The position numbers and the translations under genes were made by a program. Positions 25,639 through 33,933 of a DNA stretch of 47,618 nt are shown in pieces. The notes below the pieces were generated by a model. That model did not search any database and was not told the origin of the DNA. It saw nothing but the letters and a program-made list of their open reading frames with translations. Within the stretch, counting starts at the first letter, position 1. Each line of letters starts with the position of its first letter. The stretch comes from Pseudomonadales bacterium (lineage in GTDB: Bacteria > Pseudomonadota > Gammaproteobacteria > Pseudomonadales > Pseudohongiellaceae), in assembly GCA_022763285.1 (NCBI GenBank), contig JALEHB010000082.1:1-47618 (forward strand), read 5' to 3'.

Positions 25639-26369
25639 GGCAGTGGCGTTACCTGACTGCAAACCCGCCCGCGGCTTAATGTCAGCACGCAGTCGAAGGA
25701 CTCTGCCGGGGCATCATAGCGATAGAAAGCCTGACGCAGATTAAAAGGGGCGGAGCCGGCACTGCTGACACTGGTCAGCATCTGCAGGTTCTCACGATCG
25801 GCTGAAACACTGAAGCGGTGACGAATTTCCAGTTCACCAGGCAGATTGATTACAAAGACCAGTTGTTGCTGATCCCAGCCGCAATATTCACTGCCATGGG
25901 GGCTGCTGAAGGATTCCATCGGACCATCCTCCAGCGCGCAGATCAGGGGAGCCTCGCCCCGCCGTTCGATACGGATATGGTCACGGGTCTGGACGATATT
26001 CAATGTGGTCTGACGGGAGATATATTCTGCCAGCCGCGCCATATCCACGATATTGGCACTGCCTCGACCGCCGCCACCCAGGTTGAGATTGCCCACCGAC
26101 ACCGCCGGACCACCACCTCCCCCCAGGCCCGCCTGTTGCAGCGCCGCCTGTTCCTGCCGAATCCGCATCATGCGACCCAGTTCGTCTTCCCATTTGTCGC
26201 TACGGCCAAAGTCTTTTTCCCAGGACCCCGAAAAATCCAGCCGCAGGGGGCGATTCAGGTCGAGCACCGGTAAATCATCCTGGGCCAGCAGTTCCGTGCC
26301 ATTAAAAAACAACAGCAGCAATAACAGCAGGGGCAAGCGGGTGTGTGTGTGAGTAACGGGCAACAGCAT
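25635..26369 (-). CDS. Unknown exported protein coupled to the next gene
   Basis: The frame is open from 26474; ATG 26369 gives 244 residues with a signal peptide (LPLLLLLLLFFNGTELLAQ). No ribosome site clearly favours this start, so it is a guess. After the signal come LDFSGSWEKDFGRSDKWEDELGRMMR, a glycine-rich spacer (GLGGGGGPAVSVGNLNLGGGGRG), and a strand-rich domain with three Cys (LICALED, EYCGWDQ, FDCVLTLSRGRVC). ATGA overlap with the following gene argues that the two products act together. The family is unknown. Confidence 0.75.
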   Translation of the reverse strand: MLLPVTHTHTRLPLLLLLLLFFNGTELLAQDDLPVLDLNRPLRLDFSGSWEKDFGRSDKWEDELGRMMRIRQEQAALQQAGLGGGGGPAVSVGNLNLGGGGRGSANIVDMARLAEYISRQTTLNIVQTRDHIRIERRGEAPLICALEDGPMESFSSPHGSEYCGWDQQQLVFVINLPGELEIRHRFSVSADRENLQMLTSVSSAGSAPFNLRQAFYRYDAPAESFDCVLTLSRGRVCSQVTPLP

Positions 26370-26598
26370 AGGCCAACAATAGGAAAAGACAGGGAAGCAG
26401 GTCAAACCCTGATTGCAGTTTATACGCATAGCGCTGGAAAATCCGTTACAACCGGTCGGCAGCAGCGTGGACATTGGCGGTCAAGGCTCTTATGCTCAGT
26501 GCTTTCCCGAGCACCCAGGCTGCAGAACCTGTCCCCAAGGATGAGTTCACGTCCCGGGCCATGGGCACAAATGACATAAAATAGGGTGGAGATACGCC

Positions 26599-27840
26599 GT
26601 GATTCGTAAAGCAACAGGCCTGGTCGCACTGCTGACTGCAATTGTCCTTCAGGTACAGGCTGCCGAAGACATTCCGAGGCAGTTGATTACTGATTACTGG
26701 CAGGCAGAGACTGAACAGGAACAGCAGCAACTGGCCGAACAATTAAAACAGCGGGCCGGTGATGCGGGCACGCTCTATCGCTGGTTCGCGTTGGGCCCTG
26801 AGTTTTCGTCGTCGGTTGCCACCGGCATTGTTGAAAAAGAACGGGTGTCAGCGGAAGGCATCAGCTACCCCTGGGTGATCCTGGTGCCCGAATCCTATGA
26901 TGCCAGCCGATCCTATCCGGTGGAGTTCATGTTACATGGCGGTGTCGGCCGGCCCAAACAGGAGGAGGGTGCTTCTCTGTGGCGCAGTGGCTATGAAAGC
27001 CTGCAGCAGGAAGATCGCCTGGTGGTGGTGCCGGCGGCCTGGAACGAGGCTTTCTGGTGGCATGAACGGCAGGCAGAGAATCTGACGGAAATCCTGCGGG
27101 AAGTGCGTCGTCTCTACAATGTGGATGACAACCGCGTGACCCTGACCGGTGTTTCTGACGGTGGCACTGGCGCCTGGTTCTTCGCCTTTAAACAGCCCAC
27201 CGAATGGGCCGCATTTTTTGCCTATATTGGTCACCCCGGCGTCCTGAGAAGCCCTCAGAGCGGTGGCGGCTACCGGCTCTATTTTGAAAACCTCATGGGA
27301 AAGGCCATCTATATCGTTAACGGCGAAGAAGATCCACTTTACCCGGCGGCGTCCCTGCAATCGTTTATCGAGATTCTTGAACAGGAAGAGGTCAATCATC
27401 GCTTTCGGGTAATCGAGGGCGGTGGGCATAACACCCAGTGGCTGCCTGAAGAGCAGGAGGCTATTGAGGCATTCAAGACTGCCAATCCGCGTCAGCCTTT
27501 CCCGGCAGAAATACAGTGGGTTTCCGACAGCGCCGAGCGCTTTAATCGCAATCACTGGATCCGCGTTGATGCACTGGAAGAAGAAGGTCGGCCTAGTCTG
27601 TTGCGGGTAAACCGGAATGACAATGTATTTAATGTAACAGCCTATGGCGTTGAGCAGTTCACCCTGTTGCTGAGCCCGCGCCAGCTAAACCTGTCTGACC
27701 CGGTGATGGTGTCAGTGAACGGTCGTATCGTTTTTACCGGCTCGGCCGGCCCGGATATGGATGTGGTTCTGCAATCGGCCAAAGAAAGAGACAGGGCCCT
27801 GCTGTACAGCAGCGAATTGCAGATTGATGTGCCCGACTAA
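26599..27840 (+). CDS. Exported esterase-like alpha/beta hydrolase
   Basis: The 413-residue protein starts at GTG 26599 with TGGAGA upstream and has a signal peptide ending VQAAE. The hydrolase domain shows the oxyanion HGG at 113-115 and the elbow G184-V-S186-D-G-G. D245 in NGEEDPLYP and H277 in GGGHNTQW are likely triad members. The layout resembles feruloyl-esterase/PHB-depolymerase-like enzymes. About 110 C-terminal residues form an extra strand-rich domain. The substrate is unknown. Confidence 0.88.
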   Translation: MIRKATGLVALLTAIVLQVQAAEDIPRQLITDYWQAETEQEQQQLAEQLKQRAGDAGTLYRWFALGPEFSSSVATGIVEKERVSAEGISYPWVILVPESYDASRSYPVEFMLHGGVGRPKQEEGASLWRSGYESLQQEDRLVVVPAAWNEAFWWHERQAENLTEILREVRRLYNVDDNRVTLTGVSDGGTGAWFFAFKQPTEWAAFFAYIGHPGVLRSPQSGGGYRLYFENLMGKAIYIVNGEEDPLYPAASLQSFIEILEQEEVNHRFRVIEGGGHNTQWLPEEQEAIEAFKTANPRQPFPAEIQWVSDSAERFNRNHWIRVDALEEEGRPSLLRVNRNDNVFNVTAYGVEQFTLLLSPRQLNLSDPVMVSVNGRIVFTGSAGPDMDVVLQSAKERDRALLYSSELQIDVPD

Positions 27841-27958
27841 TCAGTGCTGTACATGATCTGCCGGCGGGGTTAGCATTTTCCGCGTTAGTAGTTTCAGGCC
27901 GGTTTGTGACTGCTCAGTCTGAAAGCCGAGCTGTCCGGCAAGCCAAAGGAGAAGAAAA

Positions 27959-28366
27959 TTGAAAAGGAATCTGCGCCGCAATATAGATATTGCCCTGACT
28001 GGCCTGGGTATCGGGCTGATTTTTTCGGCTGTGATACTGGGTGGTTCACTGGATATTCGTGCCCAGTTGCCCCTGGCCTTGATCGGAGTCCTGATTATGG
28101 AAGCCGGTGTCTGGGGCCTGTCCTCCAAACTGTTTCCCAGTGAGCGGCGCTATCTGCGGCTGCGGGAGGAAGGCGATCGCATGATTGATCTGATTCGAGA
28201 ACTGAACAATGCGGCTATCGCCAAGGATACCGGTTCGGAAGACGCGCGCCGCTTCCAGGAGACCTTGCAGAAAATGCATGACTCGGTGGTGAAGATGTCT
28301 GAACTTGCTGCCGTCGAGGACAGCAGCAAGCCGGCTGCCGGGAATTCAGATCAGTCGGTGAGTTGA
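27959..28366 (+). CDS. Two-helix membrane protein with coiled-coil tail
   Basis: The 135-residue frame starts with TTG 27959, with AAAGGAG about 9 bases upstream. Two helices (IALTGLGIGLIFSAVILGGSL and LPLALIGVLIMEAGVWGLSSKLF) precede a charged helical tail with a likely coiled coil (LREEGDRMIDLIRELNNAA). Its 3' end overlaps the convergent gene by 16 bases. No family is recognised. Confidence 0.75.
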   Translation: MKRNLRRNIDIALTGLGIGLIFSAVILGGSLDIRAQLPLALIGVLIMEAGVWGLSSKLFPSERRYLRLREEGDRMIDLIRELNNAAIAKDTGSEDARRFQETLQKMHDSVVKMSELAAVEDSSKPAAGNSDQSVS

Positions 28367-28842
28367 GCCAGGCGGGCACGCAACTGCTGCAGAATGCCGG
28401 CGATTTCCCGAAACTGGGCATTGTTTCTGCTTAGCTCTTCCATTTTTTCCTGCAATTCTTCGTAGTTGGCCTGCTGATCGGCGCGCAGGCCAGTGTCAGT
28501 GAGCAGGGTCTGATCGGTAAAGCGACTGTCGGTGACATTCTCGGCCCTGGCCTCAGTCATGAAGCGCGGCTCACAGACCCGCCGTTTGATGTGCGAACCG
28601 GTGGGGGTGAAATCGCCGCATTCGATATCGAAGCGATCGTCATCATTATTGGCGTTGAAGATGGCATAGAGCTGGTCTTCGGCTTCCTCTATGAATTGAG
28701 TCACCTCGGCGCGATTCAGTTCGCCAATCACCACAACTTCTCCCTCTTCGGCATTATCCTGAGCGAAAGCCGGCAGGGCGCTGAGCAGTCCCAGCAGCAA
28801 GGCAAACGGGGTGCCTGGCAGAATACGAATAATCGTTTTCAT
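28351..28842 (-). CDS. Unknown periplasmic protein
   Basis: ATG 28842 begins a signal peptide (RILPGTPFALLLGLLSALPAFAQ), giving 163 residues; the longer frame from 28917 is unlikely. The mature part starts with an acidic stretch containing EGEVVVIGELNRAEVTQFI, then IFNANNDDDRFDIECGD and HIKRRVCEPRFM with two Cys that may pair. The last 50 residues form a coiled coil (YEELQEKMEELSRNNAQFREIAGILQQL). The function is unknown. The stop lies inside the 3' end of the opposing gene. Confidence 0.75.
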   Translation of the reverse strand: MKTIIRILPGTPFALLLGLLSALPAFAQDNAEEGEVVVIGELNRAEVTQFIEEAEDQLYAIFNANNDDDRFDIECGDFTPTGSHIKRRVCEPRFMTEARAENVTDSRFTDQTLLTDTGLRADQQANYEELQEKMEELSRNNAQFREIAGILQQLRARLAQLTD

Positions 28843-29048
28843 AGTGGTATTCCAATAGCATGCAATGCCCCGACTGTAGCGAAAAAACACATCAAAATCA
28901 GCATGAATGCAACGCATTCAACCCGAATCCCGCCACTTCCGGCCTGTTCTGACACTGATTGTGACTTGCATCGATTCGGGGTTATGCAATGATAGGCGCA
29001 ATTAAAACAACAAGATCCCCCAGGATCCGCTCTAGGAGACCAGTTCTC

Positions 29049-30176
29049 ATGCGCACTTCAGCCGTCTTCGCTGCAATTGCGGCGGCACTTTCTGTCAGCC
29101 TTCCTGTTTCACTCCATGCTCAGGGTAATGCCCGCGGCCCAATTGGCGAGAGCCCCTATGATGTGGTGCCTTTCTGGGCGGATGTTTTCCAGGAGGATGG
29201 TTTTGCATTTGGAGGCAATTCCGGGGTCTGGGCGGAAAGCCCGGATCGCATCATCATTGCCCAGCGGGGCGAAACAGTACTGCCCTTTCCGCTGCCGGAT
29301 GAGTATCAGGGCTTTGCCGGTTCAATCGGCATCAATGTATTGACCGATGCCAATCGCCGTACCTGGCAAAATTGCCTTTATACAGTCAATGGCGATGGTG
29401 AGCCGACCGAGATATGGACCCACCTGGATTACCTCTGTGAAGGATCAGAAGGTCCCGGGCCTCATCGGGTCCGAATCAATCCCTATGATCCGGAGCGCAA
29501 GATCTGGCTGGTAAACGAAACCTTTCACCAGATCTATGTCATCAGCAATGATGGCAGTGAAGTGCTGGCGACCTACGGTGAAAAAGGCGTGCCAGGCAAT
29601 GATGCCACCCATTATGGTCGTCCCCAGGATGTGGCCTTCTTGCCCGATGGCCGCATTCTGGTTGCCGATGGTCTCGACAATCATCGCGTCATCATCTACG
29701 ACGCGGACATGAATTACCTCGGTGAATTCGGTGGTCAGGGTGATGGCCCCGGCCAGTTCAATACGATTCATTCCCTGGGAGTGGGACCCGAGGGTCGGAT
29801 ACTGGTGACTGACCGCTCCGGCGGTGAAGTGAACCTGTTTCGCACCACCGATGACCCGGCCGTGATCGAGTTCGAGCGTTCCATAGGTTCGCCCCTGACT
29901 TTGCCTCTGGACATCATCGTCAATGACGATGGTTTCTGGATCACTGATTTGGGTCCGCTGCGTTTTGTGAAATTCGATTTTGAAGGCAACATCCAGTACA
30001 CCTGGCTGGTGCCACCGGATCTGCCCCATGGCTATCTGGAAGTGCATACCTTTTCGGTGGACTCCGATGGCAATCTGTTCGGCGGCGACAATCAGTACGG
30101 CCGTACCCAGAAATTTGTGCCCAGGGCCGATGCCAATCCGGATCACCTGATTGATCCACCCTGGGTTGCACCCTAG
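29049..30176 (+). CDS. Exported NHL-repeat protein, peptidylamidoglycolate-lyase-like
   Basis: ATG 29049 with AGGAGA 10 bases upstream gives 375 residues and a signal peptide ending SLHAQ; the longer frame from 28989 is unlikely. The body is a six-bladed NHL propeller, with YGRPQDVAFLPDGRILVADGLDNHRVIIYD and similar blades like those of peptidyl-alpha-hydroxyglycine alpha-amidating lyase-type proteins. It lies 6 bases before the exported aldolase, so the two form an operon and may act on one pathway in the periplasm. Confidence 0.87.
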   Translation: MRTSAVFAAIAAALSVSLPVSLHAQGNARGPIGESPYDVVPFWADVFQEDGFAFGGNSGVWAESPDRIIIAQRGETVLPFPLPDEYQGFAGSIGINVLTDANRRTWQNCLYTVNGDGEPTEIWTHLDYLCEGSEGPGPHRVRINPYDPERKIWLVNETFHQIYVISNDGSEVLATYGEKGVPGNDATHYGRPQDVAFLPDGRILVADGLDNHRVIIYDADMNYLGEFGGQGDGPGQFNTIHSLGVGPEGRILVTDRSGGEVNLFRTTDDPAVIEFERSIGSPLTLPLDIIVNDDGFWITDLGPLRFVKFDFEGNIQYTWLVPPDLPHGYLEVHTFSVDSDGNLFGGDNQYGRTQKFVPRADANPDHLIDPPWVAP

Positions 30177-30182
30177 TCTGCA

Positions 30183-31145
30183 ATGATGAGCCGCCTGTTC
30201 AAAGCTGCCCTGCTTGGCGCTCTGGCCATGGCCTGGGTAGCCACAAGCCAGGCCCAGCCCCAGCGCCTGAACAAGGCCATTGAGTTACTGGAAGCCGGAC
30301 AACCGGCCTTCGGTATCCTGGCTTTTGATTATTCACTCAATAATGCCCGTTCCCTGGCCCGCTCCGGCCTGGATTTTGTCATCATCGACATGGAGCATGC
30401 GCCTTATGATGTGGAGAGCCTGCGCAGTTTTCTGCTGGGCATGACCGACAAGAGGGCCTTGCTGGAGAAGGGCAGCCTGCAACCGGATGTGGTGCCCATT
30501 GTGCGCATTCCGGCCACCGGCCAGGAGGATTTGCTGGCCCAGGCCAAGCAGGTGCTGGACGTCGGTGCCTTTGGGGTCATGTATCCCTCTATCAGTACCG
30601 CTGAGCAGGCAGAGATGGCAGTGCGGGCCAGCCGCTATCCGCAGCTCAATGATGCGCCCGATTATGAGCCCCGTGGCCTGCGGGGCAGGAACCCGTCCAA
30701 TGCTGTCTGGTACTGGGGAGTTAATGACTATAACCGGCGAGCCGATGTCTGGCCGCTGGACCCGGATGGTGAGTTGCTGGCCATCATCCAGATAGAAACC
30801 CGTGAGGGCGTGGAAAATATCGACGAGATACTGTCAGTGCCAGGCATTGGCGTTATTTTCATCGGCCCGGCGGATCTCAGTGCCGACATGGGTTTTGCCA
30901 GCGCCTCGGCGCCGGAGGTCGAGGCAGCGATTCAACAGGTACTGGCTGCCTGTCTCGAGAAGGGTGTGGCCTGTGCCATTACCACCAATCAGAATTCAGT
31001 ATCCGAGCGACTGCAACAGGGTTTCCGTTTTGTCACCGTGGGTCTGGATGGTGGCCTGTCCGGCAGAGCGGCCGAAGCGCTGCGCCGTGGGCGGGATGCC
31101 GCCGGCCGGGGACCGGATCAAGGTGAAGCGCCAGACAGCTACTGA
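30183..31145 (+). CDS. HpcH/HpaI-family aldolase with signal peptide
   Basis: The 320-residue protein is a class II, metal-dependent 2-oxo-acid aldolase of the HpcH/HpaI family. Key residues match: D69-M-E71-H72 for the general base, R108 in PIVRIP, E205 in IQIETREG and D231 in IGPADLSADMG for the metal. Unusually for this cytoplasmic family, the first 24 residues are a typical Sec signal (FKAALLGALAMAWVATSQAQ). It follows the NHL gene by 6 bases. Family members cleave or form 4-hydroxy-2-oxo acids; the substrate here is unknown. Its stop overlaps the stop region of the opposing protease gene by 7 bases. Confidence 0.9.
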   Translation: MMSRLFKAALLGALAMAWVATSQAQPQRLNKAIELLEAGQPAFGILAFDYSLNNARSLARSGLDFVIIDMEHAPYDVESLRSFLLGMTDKRALLEKGSLQPDVVPIVRIPATGQEDLLAQAKQVLDVGAFGVMYPSISTAEQAEMAVRASRYPQLNDAPDYEPRGLRGRNPSNAVWYWGVNDYNRRADVWPLDPDGELLAIIQIETREGVENIDEILSVPGIGVIFIGPADLSADMGFASASAPEVEAAIQQVLAACLEKGVACAITTNQNSVSERLQQGFRFVTVGLDGGLSGRAAEALRRGRDAAGRGPDQGEAPDSY

Positions 31146-33322
31146 ATCGAGAAAGAGATGCCTTCGCTGCTGTAGACGAAGCTGTAAGGCTCGCTGACCG
31201 AGTAGGCAAAGAACACCTGCACCGAGATTCCTGAAACAGTAAAACTTGCCGGGACGAAATTGCTGAACGCCGTCAGCTCCTCCGTGCTGTTCAGGGCTCG
31301 CTCACCGCTATAGCTGCCCAGGGTTGAGAATTCACCGTTCCAGCTCTGGTAGGCGCCATCACTGTCAACATAGAAAAGCCCCGCTCCTGCCACAGCGATT
31401 ACCACATAGGTATTGCCGGTTTCACCCACATGCTCGCCGGGGATCGTGAGGGTGGCGTTTACATCGATGCTCTCACTGGGCGCAAAGCTGCTCTTGTCGA
31501 CGCCATTGCTGGAAGCGCCACCGAACATCAACAGCGCACTCGGCTGTTCAGGGTCCAGACTCGCAACATCCAGCACCCGCGAATCCCGAATGGCAGCTAC
31601 CTGGAAACGACTGTGGTTGATGGCATGCACGGCATCGGCGCCCTGTTCCAGATCATCGCGGCTGACACCACAGGCAAGGCCATTACACTCGGTACTGTCC
31701 GGTGTGGAGAACAGGGGCAGGTTTTCCGCGCCGGGAAAGCGACTGGCATAGGCCATGATGGTGGAAAACTGGCCGTCAATACCATAGCCGTGGGCCCAGT
31801 TGAGGGCGCCCTGGGCACCGCTGTCACGCCGGGAGTGCGCCAGACCGAGATTGTGTCCCAGTTCATGGGCCAGCGTTTCTTCATCGCAGCCACCATTCTG
31901 ATCGAAGCCCGGCGCATACAGGGTGACAAACAGGTCTGAGGAATAACCATAGGGATGGAACAGCTCACCATTGAAGCCGCGACCGGGCAAGGAACCCAGC
32001 CCGCAGGAATTCTCGGAGCCTATTTTGCCGTCTATCAGAACCACAATATCTGCACCCAGTTGGTCGCGCAGACTCAGGGTATCGGCGAACACACCCTGTG
32101 ATGACTGCAGGGCGGTGAATGCCCCGTCGAGGGAATCCTGCAGGTCGTAATTGACCTGGCCATAGTAGATTGGCCGGAAGCGAACCAGAGCGCCACTGTT
32201 CAGATAGTAACTGTTGGTGGTGGCTACCAGGTGATTGATTTCGGTTTCGGCAGATAACTGATCCAGCTCCGCCGCAAAGCGGTCGGTATAAAGAAACATC
32301 AGATCGATAACCGGCAGGTCTTCATCCGCGATGCGTGAATTAAAGTCCTGTGGGTCAGTCAGGCTCAGTGTCTCATTAAAATCCGAAATGCCATCACTGT
32401 CGCTGTCGCTGAGGGTATCTTTCAGGGCATAGATAAAGGCATCGTCCCTGACATGGTCATTGGCATCGAATACGTCACCGACAAATACGGCGCTGGAAGT
32501 AAAGGGGTAGGCGCTGTCATTGAGGCGCACGGTATAGCTGAATTCAAAGCTGGCGCCGGGTGCCAGCGCCGGGATCAGGCATTCGATCGTGGGCTGGCCG
32601 CTGCTGGAACTGCTGTTGCAGGGGCTGTCCAGTGACACCAGAGAGCTGTCTTCGAGAATAAAGTAAACCGTGACTTCTTCATTGCTGATGCTGCTGGACA
32701 GATTGTTGCGGACGCTGACATCCACGGTGAGCAAATCCCCCACTTTGGGGTATTCATCGGACAATGTTTGTTCAATGCTGACATCAGAATCAGACAGGGC
32801 CAGCACATCACGGAATTTGCCGGTCTGGGCCAGATCAACACCGGCCAGGTCATGGGGCCTGATTTGCAGATCCGCTCGATAGGAATACAGCCAGCCGGCG
32901 AATTCTGATTGTCCGGCTTGCCTGACGGCCTTCAGGTCATATTTGCTGCCGGCCAGTTGCAGTTTGCCTTGCAGTACGCTCGGGCTGGCGGTGAGCACCA
33001 GTTGCATGTCATTGCTGCCACGCAATAACCAGCTGCGGTCGCCATTGGCAAAGCGCTCGCGCGAATGCACGGTGAGTTCAGCTTCCTGCCCGGCGGCAAC
33101 GGCAAGGCTGTAACGCTGGCCAGGAAGCAGGCTATCCAGCACTCCGGCATTCACTTGCAGGGCGGTACTGCTGGACAGCAGCTCAGGGTCTACCAGTGAT
33201 GGCAGCGCCGGACCGGATACTGGTGTTTGGGACAGCGTCCAAAGCGAAGAGGTCTGGGCAAATAAACTGACAGGAACAAAACTCAGGCCCAGTAGGGCAA
33301 GAACAAAGAAGACCGGGCGCAC
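31139..33322 (-). CDS. Large secreted zinc metalloprotease (metzincin)
   Basis: The 727-residue protein has a signal peptide ending VSLFAQ. Residues about 170-290 form a DUF11/CARDB-like adhesive domain. An acidic calcium-type repeat (DSDSDGISDFNETLSLTDPQD) comes next, then a protease domain with the long metzincin motif H486-E-L-G-H490-N-L-G-L-A-H496, which supplies three zinc ligands and the catalytic Glu. An STIMAYASRFPG segment downstream is the expected Met-turn. The last 130 residues form a beta domain possibly for secretion or substrate binding. It probably degrades external protein. Confidence 0.9.
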   Translation of the reverse strand: MRPVFFVLALLGLSFVPVSLFAQTSSLWTLSQTPVSGPALPSLVDPELLSSSTALQVNAGVLDSLLPGQRYSLAVAAGQEAELTVHSRERFANGDRSWLLRGSNDMQLVLTASPSVLQGKLQLAGSKYDLKAVRQAGQSEFAGWLYSYRADLQIRPHDLAGVDLAQTGKFRDVLALSDSDVSIEQTLSDEYPKVGDLLTVDVSVRNNLSSSISNEEVTVYFILEDSSLVSLDSPCNSSSSSGQPTIECLIPALAPGASFEFSYTVRLNDSAYPFTSSAVFVGDVFDANDHVRDDAFIYALKDTLSDSDSDGISDFNETLSLTDPQDFNSRIADEDLPVIDLMFLYTDRFAAELDQLSAETEINHLVATTNSYYLNSGALVRFRPIYYGQVNYDLQDSLDGAFTALQSSQGVFADTLSLRDQLGADIVVLIDGKIGSENSCGLGSLPGRGFNGELFHPYGYSSDLFVTLYAPGFDQNGGCDEETLAHELGHNLGLAHSRRDSGAQGALNWAHGYGIDGQFSTIMAYASRFPGAENLPLFSTPDSTECNGLACGVSRDDLEQGADAVHAINHSRFQVAAIRDSRVLDVASLDPEQPSALLMFGGASSNGVDKSSFAPSESIDVNATLTIPGEHVGETGNTYVVIAVAGAGLFYVDSDGAYQSWNGEFSTLGSYSGERALNSTEELTAFSNFVPASFTVSGISVQVFFAYSVSEPYSFVYSSEGISFSIQ

Positions 33323-33361
33323 GATAATTCCCTTCTGCTGACAGGACTAATGGCAGTCTAC

Positions 33362-33793
33362 TTAATCCTTTCCTACAAAAACAGTCAGCACGTCACACTT
33401 GGCGCCGTGCAGCAGTTTGTTGGCAGTGGAACCCAATATCAGTTTCCAGCCCGCATGGCCATGGCTGCCGATGACGATGGCATCGGCGCCGAGTTTTTTC
33501 TGCAGGACACGAATTTCTGTTGCCGGTGAGCCCAGCACAATATGTTGCTGATCGTCCTTGAGCCCAAATTTGCCCGCCAACTCTGCCAGGCTCTCGCCTG
33601 CACTGGCCAGGATCTTTTCCTGCAGCTCGGTGGGGTCCATGGCATAGGATTCCATGCCCCAAACGGTGGGGATCGGCTCAACGCCATGCACCAGTTGCAG
33701 CTTCGCAGCGTCGCCAGCCAGTTCCAGGGCACGTTCAATGACCATCGGGCTACTGTCTGAAAAATCGATGGCTACCAGAATTTTGTTATACAT
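33362..33793 (-). CDS. UspA-family universal stress protein
   Basis: The 143-residue protein is a single Usp domain. MYNKILVAIDFSDSS opens the first strand, and the nucleotide-binding motif G-2x-G-9x-G-S is seen as GSHGHAGWKLILGSTANKLLHG. It should bind ATP and form dimers. AAGGAG precedes the ATG. An FNR/Anr-like box at 33847-33860 with a TAAGAT -10 at the class II distance suggests induction under low oxygen, as known for Anr-controlled Usp proteins in Pseudomonas. Confidence 0.93.
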   Translation of the reverse strand: MYNKILVAIDFSDSSPMVIERALELAGDAAKLQLVHGVEPIPTVWGMESYAMDPTELQEKILASAGESLAELAGKFGLKDDQQHIVLGSPATEIRVLQKKLGADAIVIGSHGHAGWKLILGSTANKLLHGAKCDVLTVFVGKD

Positions 33794-33818
33794 AAAGGTT
33801 CTCCTTGCTCATCCTTTC

Positions 33819-33824
33819 ATCTTA
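33819..33824 (-). promoter_or_regulatory. -10 element of uspA
   Basis: On the minus strand TAAGAT lies 22 bases downstream of the FNR box and would start transcription near 33812, about 19 bases before the ATG. Confidence 0.5.
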
Positions 33825-33846
33825 GCCATGGTAGCCCGGCAGGGTC

Positions 33847-33860
33847 TTGAGCTTGATCAA
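33847..33860 (-). promoter_or_regulatory. FNR/Anr-like box upstream of uspA
   Basis: TTGAG-CTTG-ATCAA matches the FNR/Anr consensus at 9 of 10 positions. The centre (33853.5) is 41.5 bases from the start point implied by the -10, the exact class II activation spacing. Confidence 0.7.
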
Positions 33861-33881
33861 GTCCGCCTGCCGGGCATAAAA

Positions 33882-33903
33882 AAGCCGGGCCATGGCCCGG
33901 CTT
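33882..33903 (-). terminator. Terminator of the serine hydrolase gene
   Basis: AAGCCGGGCC and its complement form a perfect 22-base palindrome. On the minus strand it is followed by TTTT and TATGCC, making a good intrinsic terminator 30 bases past the hydrolase stop. Confidence 0.8.
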
Positions 33904-33933
33904 GGTTGATGGTCGCTGTGGACCCGTTTTTGT

